Below, piece by piece: positions 1 to 8,039 of a DNA stretch of 64,000 nucleotides. A program made the position numbers and the translations under genes. The stretch spans positions 1,550,001 through 1,614,000 of the forward strand of contig CAXXCY010000003.1 in the NCBI GenBank assembly GCA_963674895.2. The letters run 5' to 3'. The notes beneath the pieces were generated by a model, which was not told the DNA's origin, did not search any database, and saw only the letters and a list, made by a program, of their open reading frames with translations. Source of the stretch: CAXXOK01 sp963674895 (GTDB taxonomy: Bacteria; Bacillota; Clostridia; Christensenellales; Aristaeellaceae). The stretch's first letter is position 1. Each line of letters starts with the position of its first letter.

Positions 1-601
1 TGAACAGGGTATCGATGGTTTCCTTGACCGCGCCCTCGCGCAGCAGCTCCGCAAACGTTTCCGCCTTCCCGCGCATCCCGGCGCCGCCTTTGGGCAGGCC
101 GATTACGATTCGCGACGGGAACAGGCAGTCGTACAGCGCCTTGCCTTCGCGCAGAAACTCGGGGTTGAAGAGGATGTTCTCGCAATGGAACCGCTCGCGC
201 GCGGACTGCGTATACCCGACCGGCACCGTGGATTTGATCACGATCACCGCGCCGGGGTTGACCTCCAACACCTGCCGGATCACCGCCTCCGCCGAGGCGG
301 TATCGAAGAAATTCTTGTCGGGATCATAGTCCGTCGGCGTGCAGACGAGCACATACTCCGCATCCTGATAGGCTGCCGCGGCGTCGGTCGTCGCCGTAAG
401 CCGCAAGGGACGGTTTTGCAAATACTCTTCGATTTCCGCGTCTGCGATCGGCGACTGCTTCCGGTTGATGCACTCCACCTTTTCCGCAATGACGTCCACA
501 GCGATCACCGTATGATGCTGCGCCAGCAGCACTGCGTTGGAAAGCCCGACATACCCCATCCCGGCAACGGCGATTTTCAGCGCGTCCTTCTCCGTACGCA
601 T
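1..601 (-). CDS. UDP-glucose/UDP-ManNAc 6-dehydrogenase, N-terminal part (runs off the window)
   Basis: NAD-dependent nucleotide-sugar dehydrogenase that oxidises the C6 hydroxyl of a UDP-sugar to a carboxylate for polysaccharide synthesis. The visible 200 residues begin MRTEKDALKIAVAGMGYVGL, the Rossmann GxGxxG nucleotide-binding loop. They continue with the family landmarks VCTPTDYD, KSTVPVGYT and NPEFLREG. The start ATG at 601 has an AGAAGG ribosome site just upstream. The catalytic Cys and the C-terminal UDP-binding domain lie beyond position 1, so UDP-glucose cannot be separated from UDP-ManNAc or UDP-GlcNAc as substrate. The family is known; the substrate is not inferable here. Confidence 0.9.
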   Translation of the reverse strand, partial: MRTEKDALKIAVAGMGYVGLSNAVLLAQHHTVIAVDVIAEKVECINRKQSPIADAEIEEYLQNRPLRLTATTDAAAAYQDAEYVLVCTPTDYDPDKNFFDTASAEAVIRQVLEVNPGAVIVIKSTVPVGYTQSARERFHCENILFNPEFLREGKALYDCLFPSRIVIGLPKGGAGMRGKAETFAELLREGAVKETIDTLF

Positions 602-650
602 TCAGATCAACCTTCTATCAGTTATTATTTCGAAAAAAGCCTGCCGGAAT

Positions 651-679
651 ATTATACCATATCTTTTCCCTACTTTAAA
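651..679 (-). promoter_or_regulatory. Promoter of the nucleotide-sugar dehydrogenase gene
   Basis: On the minus strand TTTAAA (674-679) and TATAAT (651-656) are separated by 17 bases, about 35 bases before the ribosome site. The -10 is perfect and the -35 weak. Confidence 0.5.
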
Positions 680-722
680 AGGCGCAAACCTTGAAACAAT
701 GCGGCGTCGGGGTCGCCTTGGC

Positions 723-751
723 TTGTCATCCGACGGGGTTTTGGATATAAT
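723..751 (+). promoter_or_regulatory. Promoter of the DUF5711-cvpA unit
   Basis: TTGTCA (723-728), a 17-base spacer and a perfect TATAAT (746-751) lie about 50 bases before the start codon at 804. Confidence 0.75.
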
Positions 752-803
752 ACGAGCTGAGGGATTGCCGCCGGAGCCGGCGGCCGCGGAAAGGGCATGA
801 CAC

Positions 804-1913
804 ATGAAATTGAACCTGCGCCTTGTCGGAATCATCGCGGTGATACTTTCCGTCGTCATCGTCGTGGTGATCCTGGTCGTATCGCTGCTGGGGCGCGCGC
901 CCGTGACCGCGGTGAAGGCGTACAGACTGCCCTGCGATTATTCTGAAAATATCAAGCCGTTCGGCCAATACGTGCTGTTTTACGACGGCGTAAGCATCCA
1001 CTGCATGAGTTCCACCGGCACGGTGCGCTGGTCGTTCCAGATCGGCAACGACGCGGGCTTCTCCCCCGGAGAGAACGTCGTGGCCGCATGGACGGGCTCG
1101 ACGATCTACGTCATCGATAAAAACGGAAATTCCACGTACAACGATAACCTGGGCGAGACCATCCAGTTCGCGCGCGTCGGCAAGCAGTACGTAGCCGCGG
1201 TCGTCGGCGACGATACCAATCCAAGCCTTCTGGTCAAGGACCACTACGGCGCGCATATGGATATGGAGACGGACGCCTACGAATACCTGATGCTTCTGGA
1301 CGTCGGCTTTTACGGCAAGAACGGCGAATATATGTGGACGCTGGCGCTGGATATCTACGGCACGGCGGCCAACACAGTCCTCAATACCTTCGAAGTCGGC
1401 AAAATGAACACGGGTACGGTATCGCTGGGCGAGCCGATCACCTACGCGGTGCTGTTTGAAAACAGCGTGCTGCGCGTGATCAACTCCCGCAAGATGCTCT
1501 CGTTCAACTACCGTGGCACCGAGGATACCACCTCCAGCGTTCTGGTGTACGGATGGAAGCTGATGGGCTACGAGGTGCCCGAGCGCGGCGACGCGCTGAT
1601 ATTATTCGCGCCCACGTCGCAGACCGAAAGCGTATTCGATATCCGGGAGCTCCGGCTGATCATGGGCGATACGGACCGCCAGTACAGCCTGCCCGATACC
1701 TGCATCGGCGCGACGGTTTGGAATAGAAACCTCTATGCGCTGTCCAAGGATACGCTCTACCGGGCCGCGACGGAGGACAACCGCTTCGCCGATTACGACC
1801 TGCCGATGGAAAAGGACGCCACGCGCTATATCGGCACGCTGACAAACGGCGGCATTCTGATCGCCTGCGACAACGAGGTCTACGTGCTCACCCTGCCCAG
1901 CGCGTCGCGCTGA
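804..1913 (+). CDS. DUF5711-type membrane-anchored protein
   Basis: A 369-residue protein with one N-terminal membrane segment (about residues 7-29, a run of Ile/Val/Leu), so most of it should lie outside the cell. The rest is rich in short beta motifs such as GTVRWSFQIG, WTGSTIYVIDKNG and GGILIACDNEVYVL, typical of PQQ-like or WD40-like propellers. It resembles the clostridial DUF5711 family, whose function is unknown. The start has AAAGGG eight bases upstream. The cvpA gene follows 24 bases later on the same strand, so the two are probably co-transcribed. No catalytic residues are apparent; a structural or sensing role at the envelope is only a guess. Confidence 0.7.
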   Translation: MKLNLRLVGIIAVILSVVIVVVILVVSLLGRAPVTAVKAYRLPCDYSENIKPFGQYVLFYDGVSIHCMSSTGTVRWSFQIGNDAGFSPGENVVAAWTGSTIYVIDKNGNSTYNDNLGETIQFARVGKQYVAAVVGDDTNPSLLVKDHYGAHMDMETDAYEYLMLLDVGFYGKNGEYMWTLALDIYGTAANTVLNTFEVGKMNTGTVSLGEPITYAVLFENSVLRVINSRKMLSFNYRGTEDTTSSVLVYGWKLMGYEVPERGDALILFAPTSQTESVFDIRELRLIMGDTDRQYSLPDTCIGATVWNRNLYALSKDTLYRAATEDNRFADYDLPMEKDATRYIGTLTNGGILIACDNEVYVLTLPSASR

Positions 1914-1937
1914 CGCGCGGTATACGGAGGAAACGCA

Positions 1938-2651
1938 TTGAACGCGATTGATTACGGTATTGTGGTGCTCATCCTGGTCTTCACACTGTTCGGGTTCTAC
2001 CGCGGGTTTTTGCAGTCGCTGCTCAATCTAGGCGGATGCCTGATATCTTTCGCGGCCTCCTTCTGGCTGTTCCCCAAGCTTGCCGACGCCATCTCCTCCA
2101 ACCCGGAGATCGTGCGGCTGCTGTCCGGGTATACCGATTCGGGGAGCGTTTTGGGCGACCTGGACCTGTCGAGCCTCTCCGTGAATACCCTGAGCGCGAC
2201 GAACATTACCGCGATCGTGGACAAGGCGGGCCTGCCCGATCCCATCGGCAGGCTCTTGCAGGCCAACCTCACGGAACAGGCGTTTTCGCCGCTGGGCAAC
2301 CTGGCTACCAACGTGGGCGACTACATCAACCAGACCATCCTGTCCGTGAGCATCAACGTATTGAGTTTTATCGTCGTGTTTATCCTTTGCTTTCTGGCGG
2401 TCTCGATCGTCATCAACCTGCTCAAGTCCGTGTTTAAGTTCCCGCTGCTCAAGCAGCTGGACTGGCTAGCCGGCGGCGCGTTCGGTTTTGTGATCGGCTG
2501 CGTGCTCTGCTTTGTGGTCTTCACGGCGATGCCGGTGCTGCAAAGCCTGGTCCCGTTGGAGAACTTCCAGCAGCTGGTATCGGAAAGCGCGCTGGCGGGA
2601 ATCTTCCAAAACGGCAACCTTGTGATCTCCATCATGAATCGGAAGCTCTGA
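1938..2651 (+). CDS. CvpA family membrane protein
   Basis: A 237-residue integral membrane protein. It opens MNAIDYGIVVLILVFTLFGF, with the Arg-Gly-Phe turn (YRGF) after the first helix that marks the CvpA family. Further helices lie near residues 25-45, 130-160 and 175-200. The middle stretch (about 55-125) is polar and probably extracytoplasmic. CvpA was named from colicin V production; in Firmicutes it is linked to envelope homeostasis, but its biochemical role is not settled. GGAGG precedes the start. It follows the DUF5711 gene and converges with the minus-strand gene 9 bases downstream; I see no terminator hairpin in that gap. Confidence 0.85.
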   Translation: MNAIDYGIVVLILVFTLFGFYRGFLQSLLNLGGCLISFAASFWLFPKLADAISSNPEIVRLLSGYTDSGSVLGDLDLSSLSVNTLSATNITAIVDKAGLPDPIGRLLQANLTEQAFSPLGNLATNVGDYINQTILSVSINVLSFIVVFILCFLAVSIVINLLKSVFKFPLLKQLDWLAGGAFGFVIGCVLCFVVFTAMPVLQSLVPLENFQQLVSESALAGIFQNGNLVISIMNRKL

Positions 2652-2660
2652 TTCCGGGTA

Positions 2661-3656
2661 TCACATATTTTTCGTTGCATCCGGCAGATAGAATATAAAG
2701 CGGCAGCGTTCGTCGCCCTGCGCCGCGCTCTGGAGGACCTCGCCTTCGAGGTTCTCCAGCCCTATGCCCGCCAGAAAATGGCTGGCATGGCCCAGGCTGC
2801 AATAACAGACGTCCGCGGGAACCGGCCCGCCCCTGCGGATTGCCTCGCGGATCAGCGGGCAATGGCAGGCGTAATAGCGTTTGAGCTTGTCGTCGGTTTC
2901 GCGCAGATACTGTGCGGGCCGGTACGGGACCTTAGTCACGATGATACCGGCTCTGCCGTTGTGCTCTCCGAGCCGCATATGCGGCTCGCCCGTCAGAAAC
3001 CCCAGCACCTCATCTGAAAGCTCCATCGTGAACCAGAGCTCGTCCCGGCCGTGCAGGTTCCTGAGCATCGCGTTGCGGTCCCGCAGCTTTAATTGCAGGA
3101 ACGCATCCAGCGACTCACAGCGGGAGTACCGCTCCTTCTCCTCCAAATCGTGTTTACGCCAATACTCTGCGGATATGCCGTGCCGCACCTCAAACCATGC
3201 CGCGCGCGCTTCTTCCGGCGTCAGCAGCTCCGCCATCCGCCGCGTGATTTCCCGCGTATAGGCCATCCGCTCCTCTTCCCCGGCGCCCAGCGGCGGCTGG
3301 GGATTACTAAAAATACGGGCGCAGACCGCCGCGCCGTGCCGTTCCTCCAGGGCTTCGGCCAGCGTATCCAGGGCGTTGCAGCAATCCGTAACTTCCGTCA
3401 GCAGTATATACAGCGCCCGCAGCCCGCGCCACAAAGTGTAATCGCACAATATCTCGAAGTTTCTCAGCGAATTGCTTCCTTCGGCGATCATCCGTTCGGC
3501 GCACCGGGCGACCTCTTCGCGTCCGGCGGATTCCAGCTCCGCGCCAAGCGCGTGCAGCTTCTCAGCAAAAGCCCGGATCACCGCGGCGCGCTCCCCGATT
3601 TCCGCGTCGTCCATGCCCTGCGAGCGCAGGTGTTCCCCATAGGCGTCCGTTTTCAT
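2661..3656 (-). CDS. Uncharacterised protein with CHC/CYC-H motif
   Basis: A soluble 331-residue protein with no signal peptide. The start at 3656 (MKTDAYGEHLRSQGM) is chosen because GAGAGG lies nine bases upstream; an in-frame ATG at 3686 has no ribosome site. The N-terminal half is helical, with repeated Glu/Arg/Ala patterns and two cysteines (CARIFSNPQPP region). The C-terminal third carries YYACHCPLIREA and VCYCSLGHASHF: clustered Cys and His that suggest a metal or cofactor site. It resembles uncharacterised clostridial proteins; I do not recognise a function. It has its own promoter (3734-3762) and appears monocistronic. Confidence 0.6.
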   Translation of the reverse strand: MKTDAYGEHLRSQGMDDAEIGERAAVIRAFAEKLHALGAELESAGREEVARCAERMIAEGSNSLRNFEILCDYTLWRGLRALYILLTEVTDCCNALDTLAEALEERHGAAVCARIFSNPQPPLGAGEEERMAYTREITRRMAELLTPEEARAAWFEVRHGISAEYWRKHDLEEKERYSRCESLDAFLQLKLRDRNAMLRNLHGRDELWFTMELSDEVLGFLTGEPHMRLGEHNGRAGIIVTKVPYRPAQYLRETDDKLKRYYACHCPLIREAIRRGGPVPADVCYCSLGHASHFLAGIGLENLEGEVLQSAAQGDERCRFIFYLPDATKNM

Positions 3657-3733
3657 AGGGACGTTCCTCTCTTGATGGATTTGCAAACTCGATTCTCAAC
3701 CCGCGGTAATGCTCCGGCAGCAGCGATACGCCT

Positions 3734-3762
3734 ATTGTAGGATGCCCCCACGGCGCTGTCAA
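3734..3762 (-). promoter_or_regulatory. Promoter of the CHC/CYC-H protein gene
   Basis: On the minus strand TTGACA (3757-3762), a 17-base spacer and TACAAT (3734-3739). This near-consensus promoter starts right beside the terminator of the zinc-ribbon gene. Confidence 0.8.
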
Positions 3763-3765
3763 TCA

Positions 3766-3794
3766 GCAAAAACAGCAGCCGTTTTACCGGCTGC
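3766..3794 (-). terminator. Rho-independent terminator after the zinc-ribbon gene
   Basis: Read on minus: GCAGCCG, a six-base loop, CGGCTGC, then TGTTTTTG. It lies about 25 bases past the stop at 3817. Confidence 0.75.
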
Positions 3795-3816
3795 CGTTTC
3801 GAAATCCTGAGCCGAA

Positions 3817-4074
3817 TTAGCGCTTCCAGCGCTTCAGGTTCGGCAGCGTTTCAGACATGATTTTGCGCGCGGTTTCCCCGGTCATCGCGGGGTCCGCCTG
3901 CACCATGTACGGGACGCAGAGCTCGACCATCTCTTCCATCGTGCCCTCGAACTGGAACTTCCCGTCCGCATAGCAGTACTTGCAGTAATCCCCGTTCCTG
4001 CTGCCGTCGGCATTCGTGCCCAGCATCTCGTCCGTAAGCGGCATCGCGCAGCATTGGCAAACTGTTCCTTCCAT
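3817..4074 (-). CDS. Small zinc-ribbon protein
   Basis: An 85-residue protein. It begins MEGTVCQCCAMPLTDEMLGT and continues GDYCKYCYADGKF. The CxCC and CxxC pairs are the four ligands expected of the putative zinc-ribbon domain found in clostridial proteins. The C-terminal half is a short helical region with no further motif. The start at 4074 is preceded by GGAGGAG, whereas the upstream in-frame ATG at 4140 is not. It has a private terminator and stands between serA and the CHC/CYC-H gene on the same strand. Function unknown; related domains occur as small stand-alone proteins or fused to regulators. Confidence 0.75.
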   Translation of the reverse strand: MEGTVCQCCAMPLTDEMLGTNADGSRNGDYCKYCYADGKFQFEGTMEEMVELCVPYMVQADPAMTGETARKIMSETLPNLKRWKR

Positions 4075-4120
4075 GACGTACTCCTCCTTCACAGTATGAA
4101 TTTCTATCGCAGCTTCAGTA

Positions 4121-4156
4121 TAAAAGAAAGAACATGACAACTGGATGTCATGTTCT
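4121..4156 (-). terminator. Terminator of the serCA operon
   Basis: A perfect 11-base inverted repeat (AGAACATGACA at 4129-4139, TGTCATGTTCT at 4146-4156), followed on minus by TTTCTTTTAT. It is about 50 bases past the serA stop. Confidence 0.75.
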
Positions 4157-4204
4157 CAAGGATTGGTTGTGAAAGGAGCAGGAGGGACCTCCCAAACAGT
4201 TTTC

Positions 4205-5377
4205 CTAGCTGAAGGCCCGTACGCGGATCACACCCGGCAGTGCCCGGATTTCATCCAGCACGTCGTCGTCGGGATGGGTGTCCAGTTCCATCACGGTCAC
4301 GGCCACCTCTTTGCGGCTCTTGTTTTGCATATTGTCGATGTTGATCTGCTTAGCACTGATGGCCGCCGAGATGGAGGACACCATGTTGGGCACGTTATCG
4401 TGGATAATCTGCACGCGGGTTCCTTCCTGAAAGCCCATCAGCATGTCCGGCAGGTTGACGGAATTCTGAATCTGGCCGTTTTCCAGGTAGTTGCGCAGTT
4501 CCTGCGCCGCCATGCTGGCACAGTTTTCCTCGCTCTCGGGCGTGCTAGCGCCCAGATGCGGGATCAGAACGGCGTTTTTCACGCCGATCAGCTCGTCGCA
4601 GGGGAAATCGGTCACATAGCCCGCGACCTTCCCGGATACCAGCGCCTCGATCATCGCCTTGGGCTCAATCAGGTCGCCGCGGCTGAAGTTGAGGATGTGC
4701 ACGCCGTCCTTCATTTTGGCGATGGCGGCTGCGTTGATCATATGCTTGGTATTCTCGGTCAGCGGAACGTGCAGCGTCAGGTAATCCGACTGCGCATAGG
4801 CTTCGTCCATATTGCCGAAGCGCTTGATCGAGCGGCTTAACGACCACGCGCTTTCCACGCTGATAAACGGGTCGAAACCGACCACGTGCATACCCAGCCC
4901 CTGCGCGGCGGCGTTCGCCACGATCGCGCCGATGGCGCCCAGCCCGATCACGCCCAGGGATTTGCCGCGCACCTCCGGCCCGACGAACTGGTTTTTGCCC
5001 TTCTCCACCAGCTTGGCAACCTCATCGCCTTTACCCTTAAGCTCGCGCTTAACCCACTCCACGCCGCCGGTGATATCGCGGCTGCACAGCATCAGCCCGC
5101 AGATCACCAGTTCCGCCACGGCATTGGCGTTGGCGCCCGGCGTATTGAACACGGCGATGCCGCGCTTTGTGCATTCCTCAATGGGGATGTTGTTCGTGCC
5201 GGCGCCCGCGCGCGCGATGGCCAAAAGGCTTTCCGGAAGCTGCATGCCGTGCATATCGGCGGAGCGCACCAGAATGCCGTTGGGTACGGGTTCTTCCTTG
5301 GCGACCAGATAGTTTTCCGCACTCAGGTGCTCATGGATAATATCCGAGATTGCGTTCAGCGTTTGAATTTTAAACAT
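4205..5377 (-). CDS. serA: D-3-phosphoglycerate dehydrogenase
   Basis: Catalyses the first step of phosphorylated serine synthesis, NAD-dependent oxidation of 3-phosphoglycerate to 3-phosphohydroxypyruvate. The 390-residue protein shows the NAD loop GVIGLGAIGAIV (about 141-152), the catalytic Arg in NFSRGDLI, and the catalytic His in IPHLGAST. A C-terminal ACT domain (about 318-390, NVPNMVSSISAAI) is the usual place for serine feedback. This is the short SerA type with ACT but no intervening ASB domain. The gene starts 14 bases after serC ends, so the two form a serCA operon with a terminator after serA. Confidence 0.95.
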   Translation of the reverse strand: MFKIQTLNAISDIIHEHLSAENYLVAKEEPVPNGILVRSADMHGMQLPESLLAIARAGAGTNNIPIEECTKRGIAVFNTPGANANAVAELVICGLMLCSRDITGGVEWVKRELKGKGDEVAKLVEKGKNQFVGPEVRGKSLGVIGLGAIGAIVANAAAQGLGMHVVGFDPFISVESAWSLSRSIKRFGNMDEAYAQSDYLTLHVPLTENTKHMINAAAIAKMKDGVHILNFSRGDLIEPKAMIEALVSGKVAGYVTDFPCDELIGVKNAVLIPHLGASTPESEENCASMAAQELRNYLENGQIQNSVNLPDMLMGFQEGTRVQIIHDNVPNMVSSISAAISAKQINIDNMQNKSRKEVAVTVMELDTHPDDDVLDEIRALPGVIRVRAFS

Positions 5378-5391
5378 GCTGCCCCTCCGTT

Positions 5392-6474
5392 TTACAGATT
5401 GGTTTTTTCAAATTCGCGCATAACCTGCACGAGCTTTTCCACGCCTTCCATCGGCATGGCGTTATAGATGCTGGCGCGCATTCCGCCCACGTTGCGGTGC
5501 CCCTTGATGTTGTACAGGCCGTTTGCCGTGCAGGCTTTCACGAACGCCGCGTCCTTATTCTCGTCGCCGGTCACGAAGGTGACGTTCATCAGCGAGCGGT
5601 ACTTCTTTTCCACGGGGTTTTTAAACAGCTTGCTGCCGTCGATCGCGTCGTACAGGAGGGCCGCCTTTTTGAGGTTGTTCTGATAAAACGCCTCGACGCC
5701 GCCCTTCTCCTTCATCCATTCAAACACCAGCTTGAGCATGTAGATGCCCCAGGTGTTGGGCGTGTTGACCATGCTCTCGCCCTTTTCCTGCAGCGCCCAG
5801 TTCATCAGCTTGGGGCACAGCGGGCTTTCCTTGCCCAGCAAATCCTTACGGATGAGCATCAGGCAGATGCCCGCGGGACCGAGGTTCTTCTGCGCGCCCG
5901 CGAAGATCACGCCGAAGCGGCTTACGTCCATGGGCTCGGACGCGATGTTGGAGGACATATCGGCAACCAGCGGCACGCCCTTGGTATCGGGAAGCTCGAT
6001 ATAGCGCGTGCCGTAGATGGTATTGTTGGTGGTGATGTACACGTAGTCCGCGCCGGGTGTGAACCGCATAGCGTTCACATCGGGGATATAGGTGTAGTTA
6101 TCCTTGAGGCTTGAGGCCGCGGTATTCACCGTACCGTATTTTTCGGCTTCCTTCAGGGCCAGATGCGCGAAGTTGCCCGTATCGACATAGTCGGCGACCT
6201 TGGACCCCGTCATCAGGTTCAGGGGGATACCCGAGAACTGCAGCGTGGCGCCGCCCTGTAAAAAGAGCACCGCGTAATCATCGGGAACGGATAAAACCTC
6301 CCGCACCAGCGCGACGGATGCGTTGTAGATATCCATGAACATGGAGGTACGGTGGCTCATCTCCATCACGCTCATGCCCTTGTCCTGATAGCAAACCAGT
6401 TCGCTCGCGGCTTTTTCCAGTACGCTTTGGTCGATAACCGCCGGGCCCGCCGAAAAATTAAATACCCGCTCCAT
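5392..6474 (-). CDS. serC: Phosphoserine aminotransferase
   Basis: PLP enzyme converting 3-phosphohydroxypyruvate plus glutamate to phosphoserine, the step after SerA. The 360-residue protein starts MERVFNFSAGPAVIDQSVLE, the classical SerC N-terminus. It carries GGATLQFSGIPLNL for phosphate binding and the PLP lysine in VIFAGAQKNLGPAG. The start at 6474 is supported by GAGGAGG; the frame is open upstream to 6561 but has no ribosome site there. It is the first gene of serCA. No serB-type phosphatase is seen nearby. Confidence 0.95.
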   Translation of the reverse strand: MERVFNFSAGPAVIDQSVLEKAASELVCYQDKGMSVMEMSHRTSMFMDIYNASVALVREVLSVPDDYAVLFLQGGATLQFSGIPLNLMTGSKVADYVDTGNFAHLALKEAEKYGTVNTAASSLKDNYTYIPDVNAMRFTPGADYVYITTNNTIYGTRYIELPDTKGVPLVADMSSNIASEPMDVSRFGVIFAGAQKNLGPAGICLMLIRKDLLGKESPLCPKLMNWALQEKGESMVNTPNTWGIYMLKLVFEWMKEKGGVEAFYQNNLKKAALLYDAIDGSKLFKNPVEKKYRSLMNVTFVTGDENKDAAFVKACTANGLYNIKGHRNVGGMRASIYNAMPMEGVEKLVQVMREFEKTNL

Positions 6475-6556
6475 TTGCACCGTTCCTCCTCGTTGTGTTC
6501 GTTTCCATGCCGGGACGGTTTCTGCCCTACGGGCGCTATCCGTACCGTTTGCAAGT

Positions 6557-6585
6557 ATCATACAACAGAACGCTTACTTATGCAA
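6557..6585 (-). promoter_or_regulatory. Promoter of serCA
   Basis: On minus TTGCAT (6580-6585), a 17-base spacer and TATGAT (6557-6562). About 80 bases of leader follow before serC; no T-box or riboswitch is recognisable in it. Confidence 0.7.
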
Positions 6586-6764
6586 GTCTTATTTTGTCCC
6601 GCCGGGCTAATTCCGTCCCGCTATATTGAGAGCAAAAAGAGCCGCTATCCGTTGCACCGCAAGCGACGGCCGGATTCGGCGGCGTTTTCCCTTCACAGAA
6701 CATTTCGAGAATTTTGACGTTTTCTTTATATTTTCAGGCAGCGGAAGGCAATGATTTCCTCTTT

Positions 6765-8039
6765 TCACGGATCGCCGAGAACCGGCCTGGCGTCCACGTA
6801 CTTCTGTACGATCCTCAGGTCGCCCGAAAGGTACAGTGCGCGTTCCAGCCGCTGTACGGCGGTCAGGTCCCTGGACGTCTGCAGCGCGCTGTCGTCCAGC
6901 ACCAGCGCGTCCAGCATGTACCCCTGTTCAAAGCTTCCGGCCTTGCCGAAGAAGGAACCTCCCCCTTTGGCAGCCATGTAAAAGACCTCGGCGAAGGAAA
7001 GCGCGGGCATCGTCTGGTCCTCTATCCGCCAGTACAGCTTGCTCACCCGCATGGCGTCGGCTGCGGCGCGAAGCATATCGATGCTCTCCCCTCCCGCCAC
7101 GTCGCCGCCCAGCCCCACGCGCACGCCCGCGGACAGCAGTTTGCGAACGGGGGCGATGCCGGAGCGCAGGTTCATGTTACTGGCCGGGCAATGCGCGATC
7201 ATGACGCCGCGTTCGGCAAGCAGCGAAATCTCCTCGTCCTCCGGATACACGGCGTGCGCCATCACGGCGTTTTCATGAAGCATCCCGAAGCGGTCGTACG
7301 CGCCTGTATAGTGTTTGGTTTCGGGGCACAGCTTCCGCACCCAGGCGATCTCGTCGCGGTTTTCGGACAGGTGCGACTGCACGGGCAGGCCGTATGTTTC
7401 CATCATCCTCTGCAGTTTCGCCATCAGCGCGTCCGTGCAGGACGGAACGAAACGCGGCGTAATGACAGGCTTGATATGGCGGAAGCGCTTGCACATCCGT
7501 TTGATCCAGTCCTCGCAGTCCTCCGCGGCCGCGGCCGCGGAGAGTTCGCACAGGTATTCGGGCGCGTTGCGGTCCATGCTCAGCTTGCCCACATAGCCCT
7601 GCAGGCCGGTCGCCTCCAGAAGCTCCGCAAGCAGCAGCGTGGCGGGTGTGTGCACCGTGGCATAGCAGCAAAACCGTGCGGTGAAGCTGCGCCTGAGCGC
7701 GTCCGCGAACACGGCGTAGGAGCGCCCTGCGTATTCCAGGTCTTCGTATTTCGCCTCCTCCGGGTAGGCGTAGGCGTTCAGCCAGTCGATCAGCTCCAGG
7801 TCCATGCCCAGCCCGCGGAAAGCATACTGCGGCGCGTGCAGGTGCAGATCGTACAGGCCGGGGATAACCAGCTTTCCCTGATAGTCGTGAAGCGGCAGCG
7901 CCCGAAAGCGCTCGGGCAGTTCAGCGAACACGCCGGCGCACAGCCCGTTTTCACACACAAGATACCCGTGCGGCACGGATTGTACGGTTTTTGGCGTGTC
8001 GCTCCAGACGATATGCCCCCTGATTACAAATGCATTCAT
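6765..8039 (-). CDS. guaD: Guanine deaminase (amidohydrolase family)
   Basis: Zinc hydrolase converting guanine to xanthine in purine salvage. The 424-residue protein has the metal motif GLYDLHLHAPQYAFRG (HxH plus the guanine-deaminase APQYxFRG extension), SHLSEN for the third ligand, HAVYPEDEE and the late Asp in GLGGDVAGG. Length and motifs fit bacterial GuaD better than generic cytosine or atrazine-type amidohydrolases. Its ATG overlaps the stop of the upstream EEP gene (ATGA), so the two are translationally coupled. Substrate assignment rests on the APQY motif. Confidence 0.85.
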   Translation of the reverse strand: MNAFVIRGHIVWSDTPKTVQSVPHGYLVCENGLCAGVFAELPERFRALPLHDYQGKLVIPGLYDLHLHAPQYAFRGLGMDLELIDWLNAYAYPEEAKYEDLEYAGRSYAVFADALRRSFTARFCCYATVHTPATLLLAELLEATGLQGYVGKLSMDRNAPEYLCELSAAAAAEDCEDWIKRMCKRFRHIKPVITPRFVPSCTDALMAKLQRMMETYGLPVQSHLSENRDEIAWVRKLCPETKHYTGAYDRFGMLHENAVMAHAVYPEDEEISLLAERGVMIAHCPASNMNLRSGIAPVRKLLSAGVRVGLGGDVAGGESIDMLRAAADAMRVSKLYWRIEDQTMPALSFAEVFYMAAKGGGSFFGKAGSFEQGYMLDALVLDDSALQTSRDLTAVQRLERALYLSGDLRIVQKYVDARPVLGDP

